Below are positions 9,777 through 16,979 of a stretch of DNA of 64,000 bases, piece by piece. The stretch is from Segatella copri. Its GTDB lineage: Bacteria > Bacteroidota > Bacteroidia > Bacteroidales > Bacteroidaceae. The notes under the pieces are model-generated. The model was given only the letters and a program-made list of their open reading frames with translations. It was not told the origin of the DNA and made no database searches. The first letter of the stretch is position 1. Each line of letters begins with the position of its first letter. A program made the position numbers and the translations under genes. The stretch spans positions 3,257,001-3,321,000 of the forward strand of contig NZ_CP137557.1 in assembly GCF_019249655.2 (NCBI RefSeq), written 5' to 3'.

Positions 9777-10757
9777 ATGACCGATAAGAATAATAAAATA
9801 GATGACAAGGTGGTACGTGGCTATGGCGAACAGGCCCTGAGAGATGAGGCGCAGGCCATCCTCGACCAGATACCTTATCTGGATGACAATTTTGAAAAGG
9901 CAGTGGATATGATGTACCATTGCCAAGGCAAGATTATCGTTACCGGTGTGGGCAAGAGTGGACATGTGGGTGCCAAGATTGCCGCTACCCTAGCCTCAAC
10001 AGGTACGCCTGCTTTCTATATCAATCCGCTGGATGTATATCATGGCGACCTCGGTGTGATGACCGATAAGGATGTGGTGCTGGCACTGAGCAACAGCGGC
10101 CAGACCGATGAACTGCTCCGTTTCATCCCGATGGTGCTCCACATGAATGTACCGATTATTTCGATTACGGGAAATCCAGATTCCCTGCTGGCGAAATATT
10201 CCAACCATCATATCACCGTAAAGGTGAAGAAGGAGGCTTGTCCGCTGAACCTCGCCCCTACCAGCAGTACCACTGCGGCTTTGGCGATGGGCGATGCCCT
10301 TGCAATAGCCCTGATGCAGGTACGCCACTTCAAGCCTCGCGACTTTGCCCAGTTCCATCCGGGCGGCGAATTGGGTAAGCGACTCCTTACCACCGCCGAA
10401 GATGTGATGCGCAGCGACGATATGCCTATCATTCCTAAGGATATGCACCTGGGTGAGGCTATCATCCACGTGAGCAAGGGCAAACTGGGACTGGGAATCT
10501 CACTTGATGAAGACCAGCGTGTCATCGGCTTGATTACCGATGGCGATATCCGCCGTGCCATGGAGAAATGGCAGGCAGAGTTCTTCAACAAGACCGTTAG
10601 CGACATCATGACCACCACCCCAAAGATGGTTACTCCGAAGACCAAGATTTCGGAGATTCAGCGCATTATGCACAAATACAAGGTGCATACGGTGCTCGTA
10701 GTAGATAAGGATAATCATTTGAAAGGCATCGTAGATCACTATGCCTGCATGGTGTGA
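9777..10757 (+). CDS. kdsD: Arabinose-5-phosphate isomerase (KpsF/GutQ family)
   Basis: The 326-residue enzyme interconverts ribulose 5-phosphate and arabinose 5-phosphate for KDO synthesis. An N-terminal SIS domain (about 40-190; ITGVGKSGHVGAKIAATLAS-type phosphosugar site, read here as VTGVGKSGHVG, then ALSNSGQTDEL) is followed by two CBS domains (about 210-326; LGLGISLDEDQRVIGLITDG and HTVLVVDKDNHLKGIVD). This is the full KdsD architecture. It sits directly after kdsA, so the operon supplies both substrate and condensing enzyme. Confidence 0.96.
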   Translation: MTDKNNKIDDKVVRGYGEQALRDEAQAILDQIPYLDDNFEKAVDMMYHCQGKIIVTGVGKSGHVGAKIAATLASTGTPAFYINPLDVYHGDLGVMTDKDVVLALSNSGQTDELLRFIPMVLHMNVPIISITGNPDSLLAKYSNHHITVKVKKEACPLNLAPTSSTTAALAMGDALAIALMQVRHFKPRDFAQFHPGGELGKRLLTTAEDVMRSDDMPIIPKDMHLGEAIIHVSKGKLGLGISLDEDQRVIGLITDGDIRRAMEKWQAEFFNKTVSDIMTTTPKMVTPKTKISEIQRIMHKYKVHTVLVVDKDNHLKGIVDHYACMV

Positions 10758-10814
10758 TTTTAATTTATAATTTATAATTAATAATTTATAGCAAATAGAT
10801 TATTAGGAGTTGAC

Positions 10815-12086
10815 ATGAGACTCAGAGAGATAATAACAACGATAACACTGATGCTGGTCAGTTCGCTGTGCAGCGCACAGACCAGCGATTCAATGATAGT
10901 CAACCAGCTTCGTGGGAAAGGCATCAGTTTTTCCCACGACAACTCTGTTACGCTCCTGATGAGCGGACAGGAGAAGTTCGACGACATGTTTCAGGCGATT
11001 CGCCAAGCCAAGCACAGCGTTCACTTGGAATATTTCAACTTCCGCAACGACAGCATCGCCTCCCTCCTCTTCGACCTTCTTGCCCAGAAGGTGAAGGAAG
11101 GCGTCAAGGTAAGGGCATTGTATGACGGATTCGGAAACTCATCCAACAACAAACCTTTGAGAAAACGACATCTCAAGGAAATCCGTGCCAACGGTATCGA
11201 GATTTATGAATACAAACCCCTGAAGTTTCCTTGGGTGCATGCCGTTTTCAACCGTGACCACCGGAAAATCGTAGTCATCGACGGTCAGATTGCCTATACA
11301 GGCGGCATGAACGTAGCCGACTATTATATAAAAGGTACGAAGGTGGTGGGCGAATGGCACGATATGCACTGCCGCATCGACGGAAGCGAGGTGAATACCC
11401 TGCAGAAAATATTCCTCAAGATGTGGAACAAAGTAAGCGGACAGCATATAGATGGTGAAGAATACTATCGCAAGGAGAAGAAGGACTATCTGGTAGAGAA
11501 TCTCAAACCCGATACCACCGCCACGGCTTATCGCAAGACGGTGGGTATCATCAACAGAGAGCCACATATCTCGAAGGATATCATCCGCTATTTCTACGTG
11601 AACGCCATCAACGACGCACAGGATAGCATCAAAATCATCAGTCCCTACTTCACCCTGAGCCACAAGCTGAAGAAGGCACTGAAGAATGCAGCAAGAAGGG
11701 GCGTAAAGGTGGAGATCATGCTCTCTACCCGAAGCGATATTCCTTTGACACCAGATTGCGGCTTTTACAATGCTCACAAGCTGATGAAGGCGGGATGCGA
11801 TGTATGGATGTACACGCCGGGCTTCCACCACACCAAGATTATCATGGTAGATGGCAAGTTCTGCACCGTGGGAAGCGCCAACCTCAATGCCCGAAGTCTG
11901 AGATGGGATTACGAGGAGAATGCAGTGATTGTAGATTCATGCACCACCGACCAACTGGACCAGCTCTTCAACAAAGAGAAGAAAGACAGTTTTCTGCTCA
12001 ACGAGAAAAACTGGCGAGAGTGGCGCACAGGCTGGCAGAGATTCAAGGGCTGGTTTGCAGCAACATTCCTCACCCCATTCCTATAA
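10815..12086 (+). CDS. cls: Phospholipase D-type cardiolipin synthase
   Basis: The 423-residue protein has a cleavable signal or N-terminal anchor ending near SSLCSAQ and two PLD/HKD motifs: HRKIVVIDGQIAYTGGMN in the first half and HTKIIMVDGKFCTVGSANLN in the second. These are the catalytic sites that transfer a phosphatidyl group between phosphatidylglycerol molecules to make cardiolipin. It is shorter than ClsA because it lacks the two N-terminal membrane spans, so it resembles ClsB/ClsC-type or periplasm-facing enzymes. It is the last gene of the envelope run from 6.5 kb. An AGGAG motif at 10804-10808, seven nt before the ATG, is an unusually good Shine-Dalgarno for this organism. Confidence 0.9.
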   Translation: MRLREIITTITLMLVSSLCSAQTSDSMIVNQLRGKGISFSHDNSVTLLMSGQEKFDDMFQAIRQAKHSVHLEYFNFRNDSIASLLFDLLAQKVKEGVKVRALYDGFGNSSNNKPLRKRHLKEIRANGIEIYEYKPLKFPWVHAVFNRDHRKIVVIDGQIAYTGGMNVADYYIKGTKVVGEWHDMHCRIDGSEVNTLQKIFLKMWNKVSGQHIDGEEYYRKEKKDYLVENLKPDTTATAYRKTVGIINREPHISKDIIRYFYVNAINDAQDSIKIISPYFTLSHKLKKALKNAARRGVKVEIMLSTRSDIPLTPDCGFYNAHKLMKAGCDVWMYTPGFHHTKIIMVDGKFCTVGSANLNARSLRWDYEENAVIVDSCTTDQLDQLFNKEKKDSFLLNEKNWREWRTGWQRFKGWFAATFLTPFL

Positions 12087-12149
12087 GACGGCAGAATCTG
12101 AAGGGTTCCACACCCCATTACTGTAAATAATTAAAAAGAGAGACAAGAT

Positions 12150-12782
12150 ATGAATGAAGAAATGAAGAAGGCGATGACAGGAAAGGCGATGCCAGAACTT
12201 GCCATTGTAGATAACAACACGCTGGCAGCACTGGGACTCAAGGGGTTGCTCGAAAGTGCCATCCCCATGGTAAGTATCCAGATTTTTGGTACATTCGGTG
12301 AATTTGAATCGAATGCACCCAACCGGTTCATGCACTATTTCGTGTCGATGCAGGTGCTTCTGGCGCATCGCAATTTCTTCATCGAGAACAGCCACCGTCC
12401 TCATACCATCGTGCTCACCCCCTGCAATGACCTCAACTCCCAACTGCAGGGTTTTCACTGCATCTGCACCAATGTTCCGGAAACACAGCTCATCAAGCAA
12501 CTGATGAGCCTGCAGCGTTCGGGACATCCTCATGGAGAACATCTCCCAATGATGAACTCAGCTGATTCCAAGGAGAAAGCCCTGTCGGATAGAGAAATCG
12601 AGGTGCTTTCGCTGGTGGCACAAGGCAAAATCAACAAAGAAATTGCCGATCAGCTCTGCATCGGACTCACCACGGTGATTACTCATCGCAAGAATATCCA
12701 GGAAAAATTAGGAATTAAAAGCGTTTCTTCACTCACTATCTATGCCGTGATGCATGGATATGTTGATATCAACAGGATATAA
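12150..12782 (+). CDS. Orphan LuxR-family regulator with degenerate receiver-like domain
   Basis: The 210-residue protein has a C-terminal LuxR/NarL helix-turn-helix (about 145-205; LSDREIEVLSLVAQGKINKEI, then TTVITHRKNIQEKLGIKS). The N-terminal half looks like a response-regulator fold (LAIVDNNTLAALGLKGLLE) but lacks a recognisable phospho-acceptor Asp and Lys. Phosphorylation by a partner kinase is therefore unlikely, and no kinase gene is nearby. Its HTH is closely similar to that of the convergent gene at 12927-13883 (both share NKEIADxLxIxxxTVITHR), so the two are probably related regulators of the same process. It lies 63 nt after cls and ends at a bidirectional terminator. Confidence 0.85.
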   Translation: MNEEMKKAMTGKAMPELAIVDNNTLAALGLKGLLESAIPMVSIQIFGTFGEFESNAPNRFMHYFVSMQVLLAHRNFFIENSHRPHTIVLTPCNDLNSQLQGFHCICTNVPETQLIKQLMSLQRSGHPHGEHLPMMNSADSKEKALSDREIEVLSLVAQGKINKEIADQLCIGLTTVITHRKNIQEKLGIKSVSSLTIYAVMHGYVDINRI

Positions 12783-12837
12783 AGGCATCTGAGTATCCCC
12801 CTAAATGGTGATACCCGTTTTTCAGATACCTACATAT

Positions 12838-12882
12838 AATGATAATGCCTTCCCCGCAAGCAGCAGGGAAGGCATTATCATT
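12838..12882. terminator. Bidirectional terminator between convergent luxR-type genes
   Basis: Perfect 17-bp arms (12838-12854 and 12866-12882) with an 11-nt loop, G+C-rich at the apex and A/T-rich at the base, so it works as a terminator on both strands for the two facing regulators. Confidence 0.85.
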
Positions 12883-12926
12883 TTACAAAAAATAACATTT
12901 CAATGATGACTGTTCCTAAGGAAAAA

Positions 12927-13883
12927 CTAGAGTTTCACCGTGGAAATGTCAACCAGATTGTTCACGATGGCATAAATTGTCAAGCCCGCAGGAGAATGAA
13001 TCTGAAGCTTTCGGGCGATGTTTCTGCGGTGGGTAATCACCGTGTTGATGGAGATATAAAGGTGATCGGCAATCTCCTTGTTGGTCATTCCCTGAACCAA
13101 AGCCACTATCACATCTTTCTCTCTATCGCTCAACTGTTCGTCGCTCATCGGGGTCTGATTAATCATGCTCGAAATCTTGGCACTCACATCATTCTGCTTC
13201 AGTTTTATTTCTGCATTTCTTACGGCAGGAATAAAGATTTCTTCCTCCACCTCAGAATGATGCTTCAGCCATTCCTCATTATTGTAGATGTCATAGAGGG
13301 TGGCACTCAGCTGGTTGTTATGAAGTCCATCCGAAGGCAGATACTTGATGATGATACTCTTCAACTCCTTCAACTTTATGTCCACCTGAGCATGATGCTT
13401 CGAGAAGGTCTCTATATCGAAGTTCGCGCTGGCATTACCATCTATAAGTGCCTGAACATAAGGAAATACCATCTTTTCCTCATACTTCATGTGATTGGTG
13501 ATGCTATGGGCATAGTCATCATAAAGCTTGAGGATAAGGCGTGCCAGATTATCCTTTTCATCCAGCGCTTCAACCAGTTCCTTACGGATAAACGGCAACT
13601 GGAAATCTATGTAATAGGCATGCGATGCCTTGAGATAATGCAAGAGGGTTGGCAGCGACAGGCGGTCGGCATTGTCATACTCCTTGTAACCATTAATCGT
13701 CAAGTTTACCACGGACAGGAAAGTATAAGTATCTACCTTCTGCTCGTCGCAAACCTCACGCACAGTCTTGTCGCCAAAGCCCAGGTTGATACCGAAGCTA
13801 CCCAGGCTCTGCAAGATGTTGTAATTGTCTCTAATGATGCTGATCATCTTGTCATCAGCCTCATACATCTTCTGATTTTTCAT
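12927..13883 (-). CDS. LuxR-type regulator fused to a hemerythrin-like domain
   Basis: The 318-residue protein has a large N-terminal helical domain with spaced His/Glu motifs typical of hemerythrin/YtfE-like di-iron proteins (AHSITNHMKYEEKMVFPYV, FSKHHAQVD, WLKHHSEVEEEIFIPAV). A C-terminal LuxR HTH follows (LSDREKDVIVALVQGMTNKE, TVITHRRNIARKLQIHS). A di-iron sensor domain joined to a DNA-binding domain suggests direct sensing of NO, oxygen or iron. That is inference from architecture; the fold is known to bind such ligands. It is divergent from the porin/imelysin/di-heme operon and shares a symmetric promoter region with it, making it the obvious candidate regulator of that operon. Confidence 0.85.
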   Translation of the reverse strand: MKNQKMYEADDKMISIIRDNYNILQSLGSFGINLGFGDKTVREVCDEQKVDTYTFLSVVNLTINGYKEYDNADRLSLPTLLHYLKASHAYYIDFQLPFIRKELVEALDEKDNLARLILKLYDDYAHSITNHMKYEEKMVFPYVQALIDGNASANFDIETFSKHHAQVDIKLKELKSIIIKYLPSDGLHNNQLSATLYDIYNNEEWLKHHSEVEEEIFIPAVRNAEIKLKQNDVSAKISSMINQTPMSDEQLSDREKDVIVALVQGMTNKEIADHLYISINTVITHRRNIARKLQIHSPAGLTIYAIVNNLVDISTVKL

Positions 13884-13949
13884 CTTCTTTTATTCTTAAA
13901 TGAAAACATCCTTGTATCAAGAACATTCATAATGTTTCTATTTCGGGTG

Positions 13950-14053
13950 CAAATATACAAAAAAGTTTCGAAACTCGCAATACCTAGAAATGGGGATGCC
14001 GCAGTTTACCGATTTTTAGGTATTGCAAGATATTTTAAAACTCCGTACCTTTG
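13950..14053. promoter_or_regulatory. Mirror-symmetric divergent promoter and candidate LuxR operator
   Basis: Two promoters point outwards. The minus one has TATATTTG at 13957-13950 and TTG at 13980-13978 (spacer 20). The plus one has TTG at 14023-14025 and TACCTTTG at 14046-14053 (spacer 20). A 15-bp inverted repeat with one mismatch (13977-13991 GCAATACCTAGAAAT, and 14012-14026) contains both -33 boxes. The repeat centre and the midpoint of the two -7 boxes both fall at 14001.5. A regulator bound here would cover both -33 elements; the LuxR-hemerythrin protein is the likely candidate. Confidence 0.7.
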
Positions 14054-14067
14054 CACCCGAAATCGAG

Positions 14068-14194
14068 AAAGAGCGCGGTGATGATTGCCACTCCCGAGCG
14101 GCAGAGCTGCGTAATTCCTTATCATGCCTCATGGCTTTAAGGAGATACTAGGCCTCTAAAGTGTCGAGACCGCAAGCAGATATCCGCGCTCTTT
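14068..14194 (+). promoter_or_regulatory. Structured 5' leader RNA of the porin/imelysin/di-heme operon
   Basis: Predicted transcription starts near 14059, leaving a leader of about 187 nt. An 11-bp perfect closing stem pairs 14068-14078 (AAAGAGCGCGG) with 14084-14094 shifted by 100, that is 14184-14194. Inside are a hairpin CCUUA...UAAGG enclosing GCC-UCAU-GGC and a GCGGC-AGA-GCUGC hairpin. The right arm runs into a U-rich stretch (CUCUUUUCUUUAUU), so the 3' side might take part in termination control. The architecture is riboswitch-like. I do not recognise the class: it is not TPP, cobalamin, SAM, Moco, glmS or ZTP by their conserved cores. Confidence 0.55.
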
Positions 14195-14245
14195 TCTTTA
14201 TTATACTAAGGATAATACGATAACAATAATTTCAAAATATTAAAG

Positions 14246-15547
14246 ATGAACAGTTTAAGAATTGGATTGATGTCCGCTGCCCTGGTTGCCGGTTTGGCAA
14301 CGGCAAGTGCACAAACTGTGGCTGCTGACAGCGTGATGCAGCACGTGAATGGCAAGCGCCTCAGCGTGGGTGGTTATGGCGAGGTTGCCATGAGCCGCAA
14401 CTTCTACAGCGACCACGTAAGCCGTTACAGTTTGGCTGACGAACACAAGAATGACCCTAGCCATGGCCGTTTTGATATTCCTCATGCAGTTATTTACCTG
14501 GGTTACGACTTCGGAAAGGGTTGGACCATGGGTACCGAGATTGAGTTTGAGCATGGCGGTGTAGGCATGGCCTATGAGAAAGAAGATGAAGAAGGTGGCG
14601 AATGGGAACAGGAAGTTGAAAAAGGCGGTGAAGTCGAACTCGAACAGTTCTGGATCCAGAAGTCATTCGGTCGTTGGGCTAACATCAAGGCTGGTCACAT
14701 TGTAGTGCCTGTAGGTTTGAACAACGCTTACCATGAGCCATTGAATTTCTTCACTGTTTATCGTCCTGAAGGTGAGAATACGGTTCTTCCAAGCACCTGG
14801 CATCAGACAGGTGTCAGTTTTTGGGGACGTACCAAGGGTTGGAGATATGAAGTGCAATTCCTGGCAGGCTTGAACTCAGATAACTTTACTAATACAGGTT
14901 GGATCAACAAGGGTCCTGGTACTCCTACAGAGGGAGAGATTGCAACTAAATATGGTACAGCCCTCCGTATCGACAACTACTGCATCAAGGGCTTGCGCAT
15001 CGGTTTGAGCGGATACTATGGTCATGCCATCGGCAACTCTTATCCAAACAACAAGGATGGAGCAGAATCTAAGTACAAAGGTGTGGTAGCTATCGGAGCC
15101 ATCGACTTCACATACAATAATTATAACTGGATTGTACGCGGCCAGGCAGACTACGGCTACCTGAGTGATGCAAAACAGCTGAAGTACTTCACCAACCGCC
15201 TGAATGGTCTCTCTCCATTCCATCATTCAGCATTCGTCAGCAAGAATGCCTTTGCATACGGCATCGAGGCCGGCTACAATGTATTCTCACAAATAGAGAA
15301 ACTCCGTCAGTCCAACCAGAAGATGTATCTCTTTGGCCGTTATGAGCACTATAATCCATATGCTTCCAAAACCAAAAATACATCATACGACTACACCAAT
15401 GTACAGCGTATGGCAGTTGGTATCAATTACTATCCTGTGAAACAGATTGTAGTAAAGGCAGAATATTCACATCGCTTCCTGAAGAGCCAGTACAACAATG
15501 AGCCTGCCATCAACATCGGTGTGGCTTATGAAGGATGGTTTCTCTAA
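14246..15547 (+). CDS. Outer-membrane beta-barrel porin of an iron/heme-related operon
   Basis: The 433-residue protein has a signal peptide ending ATASAQ and alternating amphipathic strands with a terminal aromatic (VAYEGWFL), as in outer-membrane barrels. The region SVGGYGEVAMSRNFYSDHV near the N-terminus and the acidic loop around residues 110-130 (KEDEEGGEWEQEV) resemble a porin family common in Bacteroidetes. It is first in an operon with an imelysin lipoprotein and a di-heme oxidoreductase, so passage of a metal ion or small ligand through the outer membrane is plausible. Substrate is not known. The 362-bp gap upstream contains the divergent promoter and leader RNA. Confidence 0.8.
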   Translation: MNSLRIGLMSAALVAGLATASAQTVAADSVMQHVNGKRLSVGGYGEVAMSRNFYSDHVSRYSLADEHKNDPSHGRFDIPHAVIYLGYDFGKGWTMGTEIEFEHGGVGMAYEKEDEEGGEWEQEVEKGGEVELEQFWIQKSFGRWANIKAGHIVVPVGLNNAYHEPLNFFTVYRPEGENTVLPSTWHQTGVSFWGRTKGWRYEVQFLAGLNSDNFTNTGWINKGPGTPTEGEIATKYGTALRIDNYCIKGLRIGLSGYYGHAIGNSYPNNKDGAESKYKGVVAIGAIDFTYNNYNWIVRGQADYGYLSDAKQLKYFTNRLNGLSPFHHSAFVSKNAFAYGIEAGYNVFSQIEKLRQSNQKMYLFGRYEHYNPYASKTKNTSYDYTNVQRMAVGINYYPVKQIVVKAEYSHRFLKSQYNNEPAINIGVAYEGWFL

Positions 15548-15619
15548 AGATTCTCACAGAAGAACTTAATATAAAGTGATTGAAACAAACATATCAATAA
15601 CAAAATACTTATATTAAAA

Positions 15620-16873
15620 ATGAAAAAGGTTTTTAAAAGTGCAGTAATGCTCATGGCAGCCTTTATGTTGCCATTAGGTTTCACATCATGCAGCAGCGAT
15701 GATGATCCAGTAGAGAACAACGACTTTACAAACAAGGCATATGGCCAGGATGCTATGGATGCCTGCGATGAACTTTGCAATGCGCTCCGTGCAGCTTACA
15801 GCAAAGTAAACAATGCAAATTTGAGTGCAGATCAGGAAACATACCTGAAGAATGTATGTGCTAACGCTGTAGACAATACCATCCAGCCAACATACAAGTC
15901 ACTGGCTGACGCTGTAGAGAAGCTGCATACAGCTCTTCCTAAGAGTGTAGATACCAACAACCTGACTCAGGAGAACATCAACAATGCCTGCGAAGCTTTC
16001 AAGGAAGCACGTGCCTTGTGGGAGAAGAGCGAGGCTTTCCTCGGTGGTGCAGCATCTGACTTTGATATTGACCCACACATCGACTCATGGCCATTGAACC
16101 GTACACTCCTCCACAGCTACTTTGCTACAGGTAAGTATAGTGATGCTGCGCTTGAGGATGCTTCTATCCTTGGTTTCCATGCACTTGAGTTTATCCTCTT
16201 CCGTGATGGACAGCCACGTAAGGTTGCAGAGTTCAAGGGAAACGATACCTACAAAGGCTTCACAGACGTAAAGGGTTCTGAGGAATTGAAGTATGCCGAG
16301 GCTGTTATCGAGGACTTGGTAAACCACGTATATGAGCTGGAGGTAGCATGGTCTGAGACTCCTAACGCATCTCGCCTCGCAGCAGTAAAGGCAGCAGGTC
16401 TTGAGTACCTGACAGACAAAAAACAGTCTTATGCAGCCAATCTGAAGAATGCAGGCAACACTTCTGTTAGTAAGTTCGCTTCTTTGAAGGCAGCCATCCA
16501 GCAGCTTCTCTCTTTGGAGGAAGGTTCAGCCTGGGGTATCTCTAACGAGGTAGGTACAGCCAAGATTGCCAACCCATTCCAGGCAGGTGATATCAGCTAC
16601 GTAGAGTCTCCATATAGCTACAACTCTATCACCGACTTCCAGAACAACATCCGTTCTATCGAGAACTTGTGGTATGGTGGAACTAATGGTACAAGTTCTA
16701 ATGCTAAGTATAGCTTCCATCAGTTCTTCAAGGATAATGCATCTGCAGAAGGTCAGCGTGTTGAAACTGCCATCGCTAACGCTATCAGCAAGATCGGCGG
16801 TATGCCTTATCCATTCGTTAAGTACGTAAGTACTGTTTGGGGTAAGAAATTTGATGAAGTAAACCCAGAGTAA
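15620..16873 (+). CDS. Imelysin-family periplasmic/surface lipoprotein
   Basis: The 417-residue protein has a lipoprotein signal (lipobox FTSC) and the helical imelysin repeat domain, with the GxHxxE motif as ILGFHALEFILFRDGQ near residue 195 and the conserved WPLNRTLL upstream. Imelysin (peptidase M75-like) proteins are iron-regulated and occur with ferrous/ferric uptake or di-heme proteins; protease activity is doubtful and metal binding is more likely. It lies 72 nt after the porin gene and 106 nt before the di-heme gene, all in one direction, consistent with one functional unit. Confidence 0.9.
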   Translation: MKKVFKSAVMLMAAFMLPLGFTSCSSDDDPVENNDFTNKAYGQDAMDACDELCNALRAAYSKVNNANLSADQETYLKNVCANAVDNTIQPTYKSLADAVEKLHTALPKSVDTNNLTQENINNACEAFKEARALWEKSEAFLGGAASDFDIDPHIDSWPLNRTLLHSYFATGKYSDAALEDASILGFHALEFILFRDGQPRKVAEFKGNDTYKGFTDVKGSEELKYAEAVIEDLVNHVYELEVAWSETPNASRLAAVKAAGLEYLTDKKQSYAANLKNAGNTSVSKFASLKAAIQQLLSLEEGSAWGISNEVGTAKIANPFQAGDISYVESPYSYNSITDFQNNIRSIENLWYGGTNGTSSNAKYSFHQFFKDNASAEGQRVETAIANAISKIGGMPYPFVKYVSTVWGKKFDEVNPE

Positions 16874-16897
16874 TCTTGTGGTAAACTAACATACAGG

Positions 16898-16931
16898 AAG
16901 CATCTCACCATACTCTTTTTGGTGAGATGCT
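16898..16931 (+). promoter_or_regulatory. Intra-operon hairpin between imelysin and di-heme genes
   Basis: A 12-bp perfect stem (16898-16909 with 16920-16931, arm AGCATCTCACCA) encloses a T-rich loop. No T-run follows it, so it is more likely a processing, stability or weak-attenuation element than a full terminator. It may set different levels of the upstream and downstream products. Confidence 0.55.
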
Positions 16932-16979
16932 ATTCTGCGCTAAACGAGAATATAAAACATTATAAAACAGAATAACATT

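Noticed and set aside
12903..14081. Plus-strand open frame of 392 codons
   Set aside because: It is antisense to the LuxR-hemerythrin gene, has shadow-type composition (Ile/Leu/His-rich) and no promoter; the minus-strand gene has clear domains.
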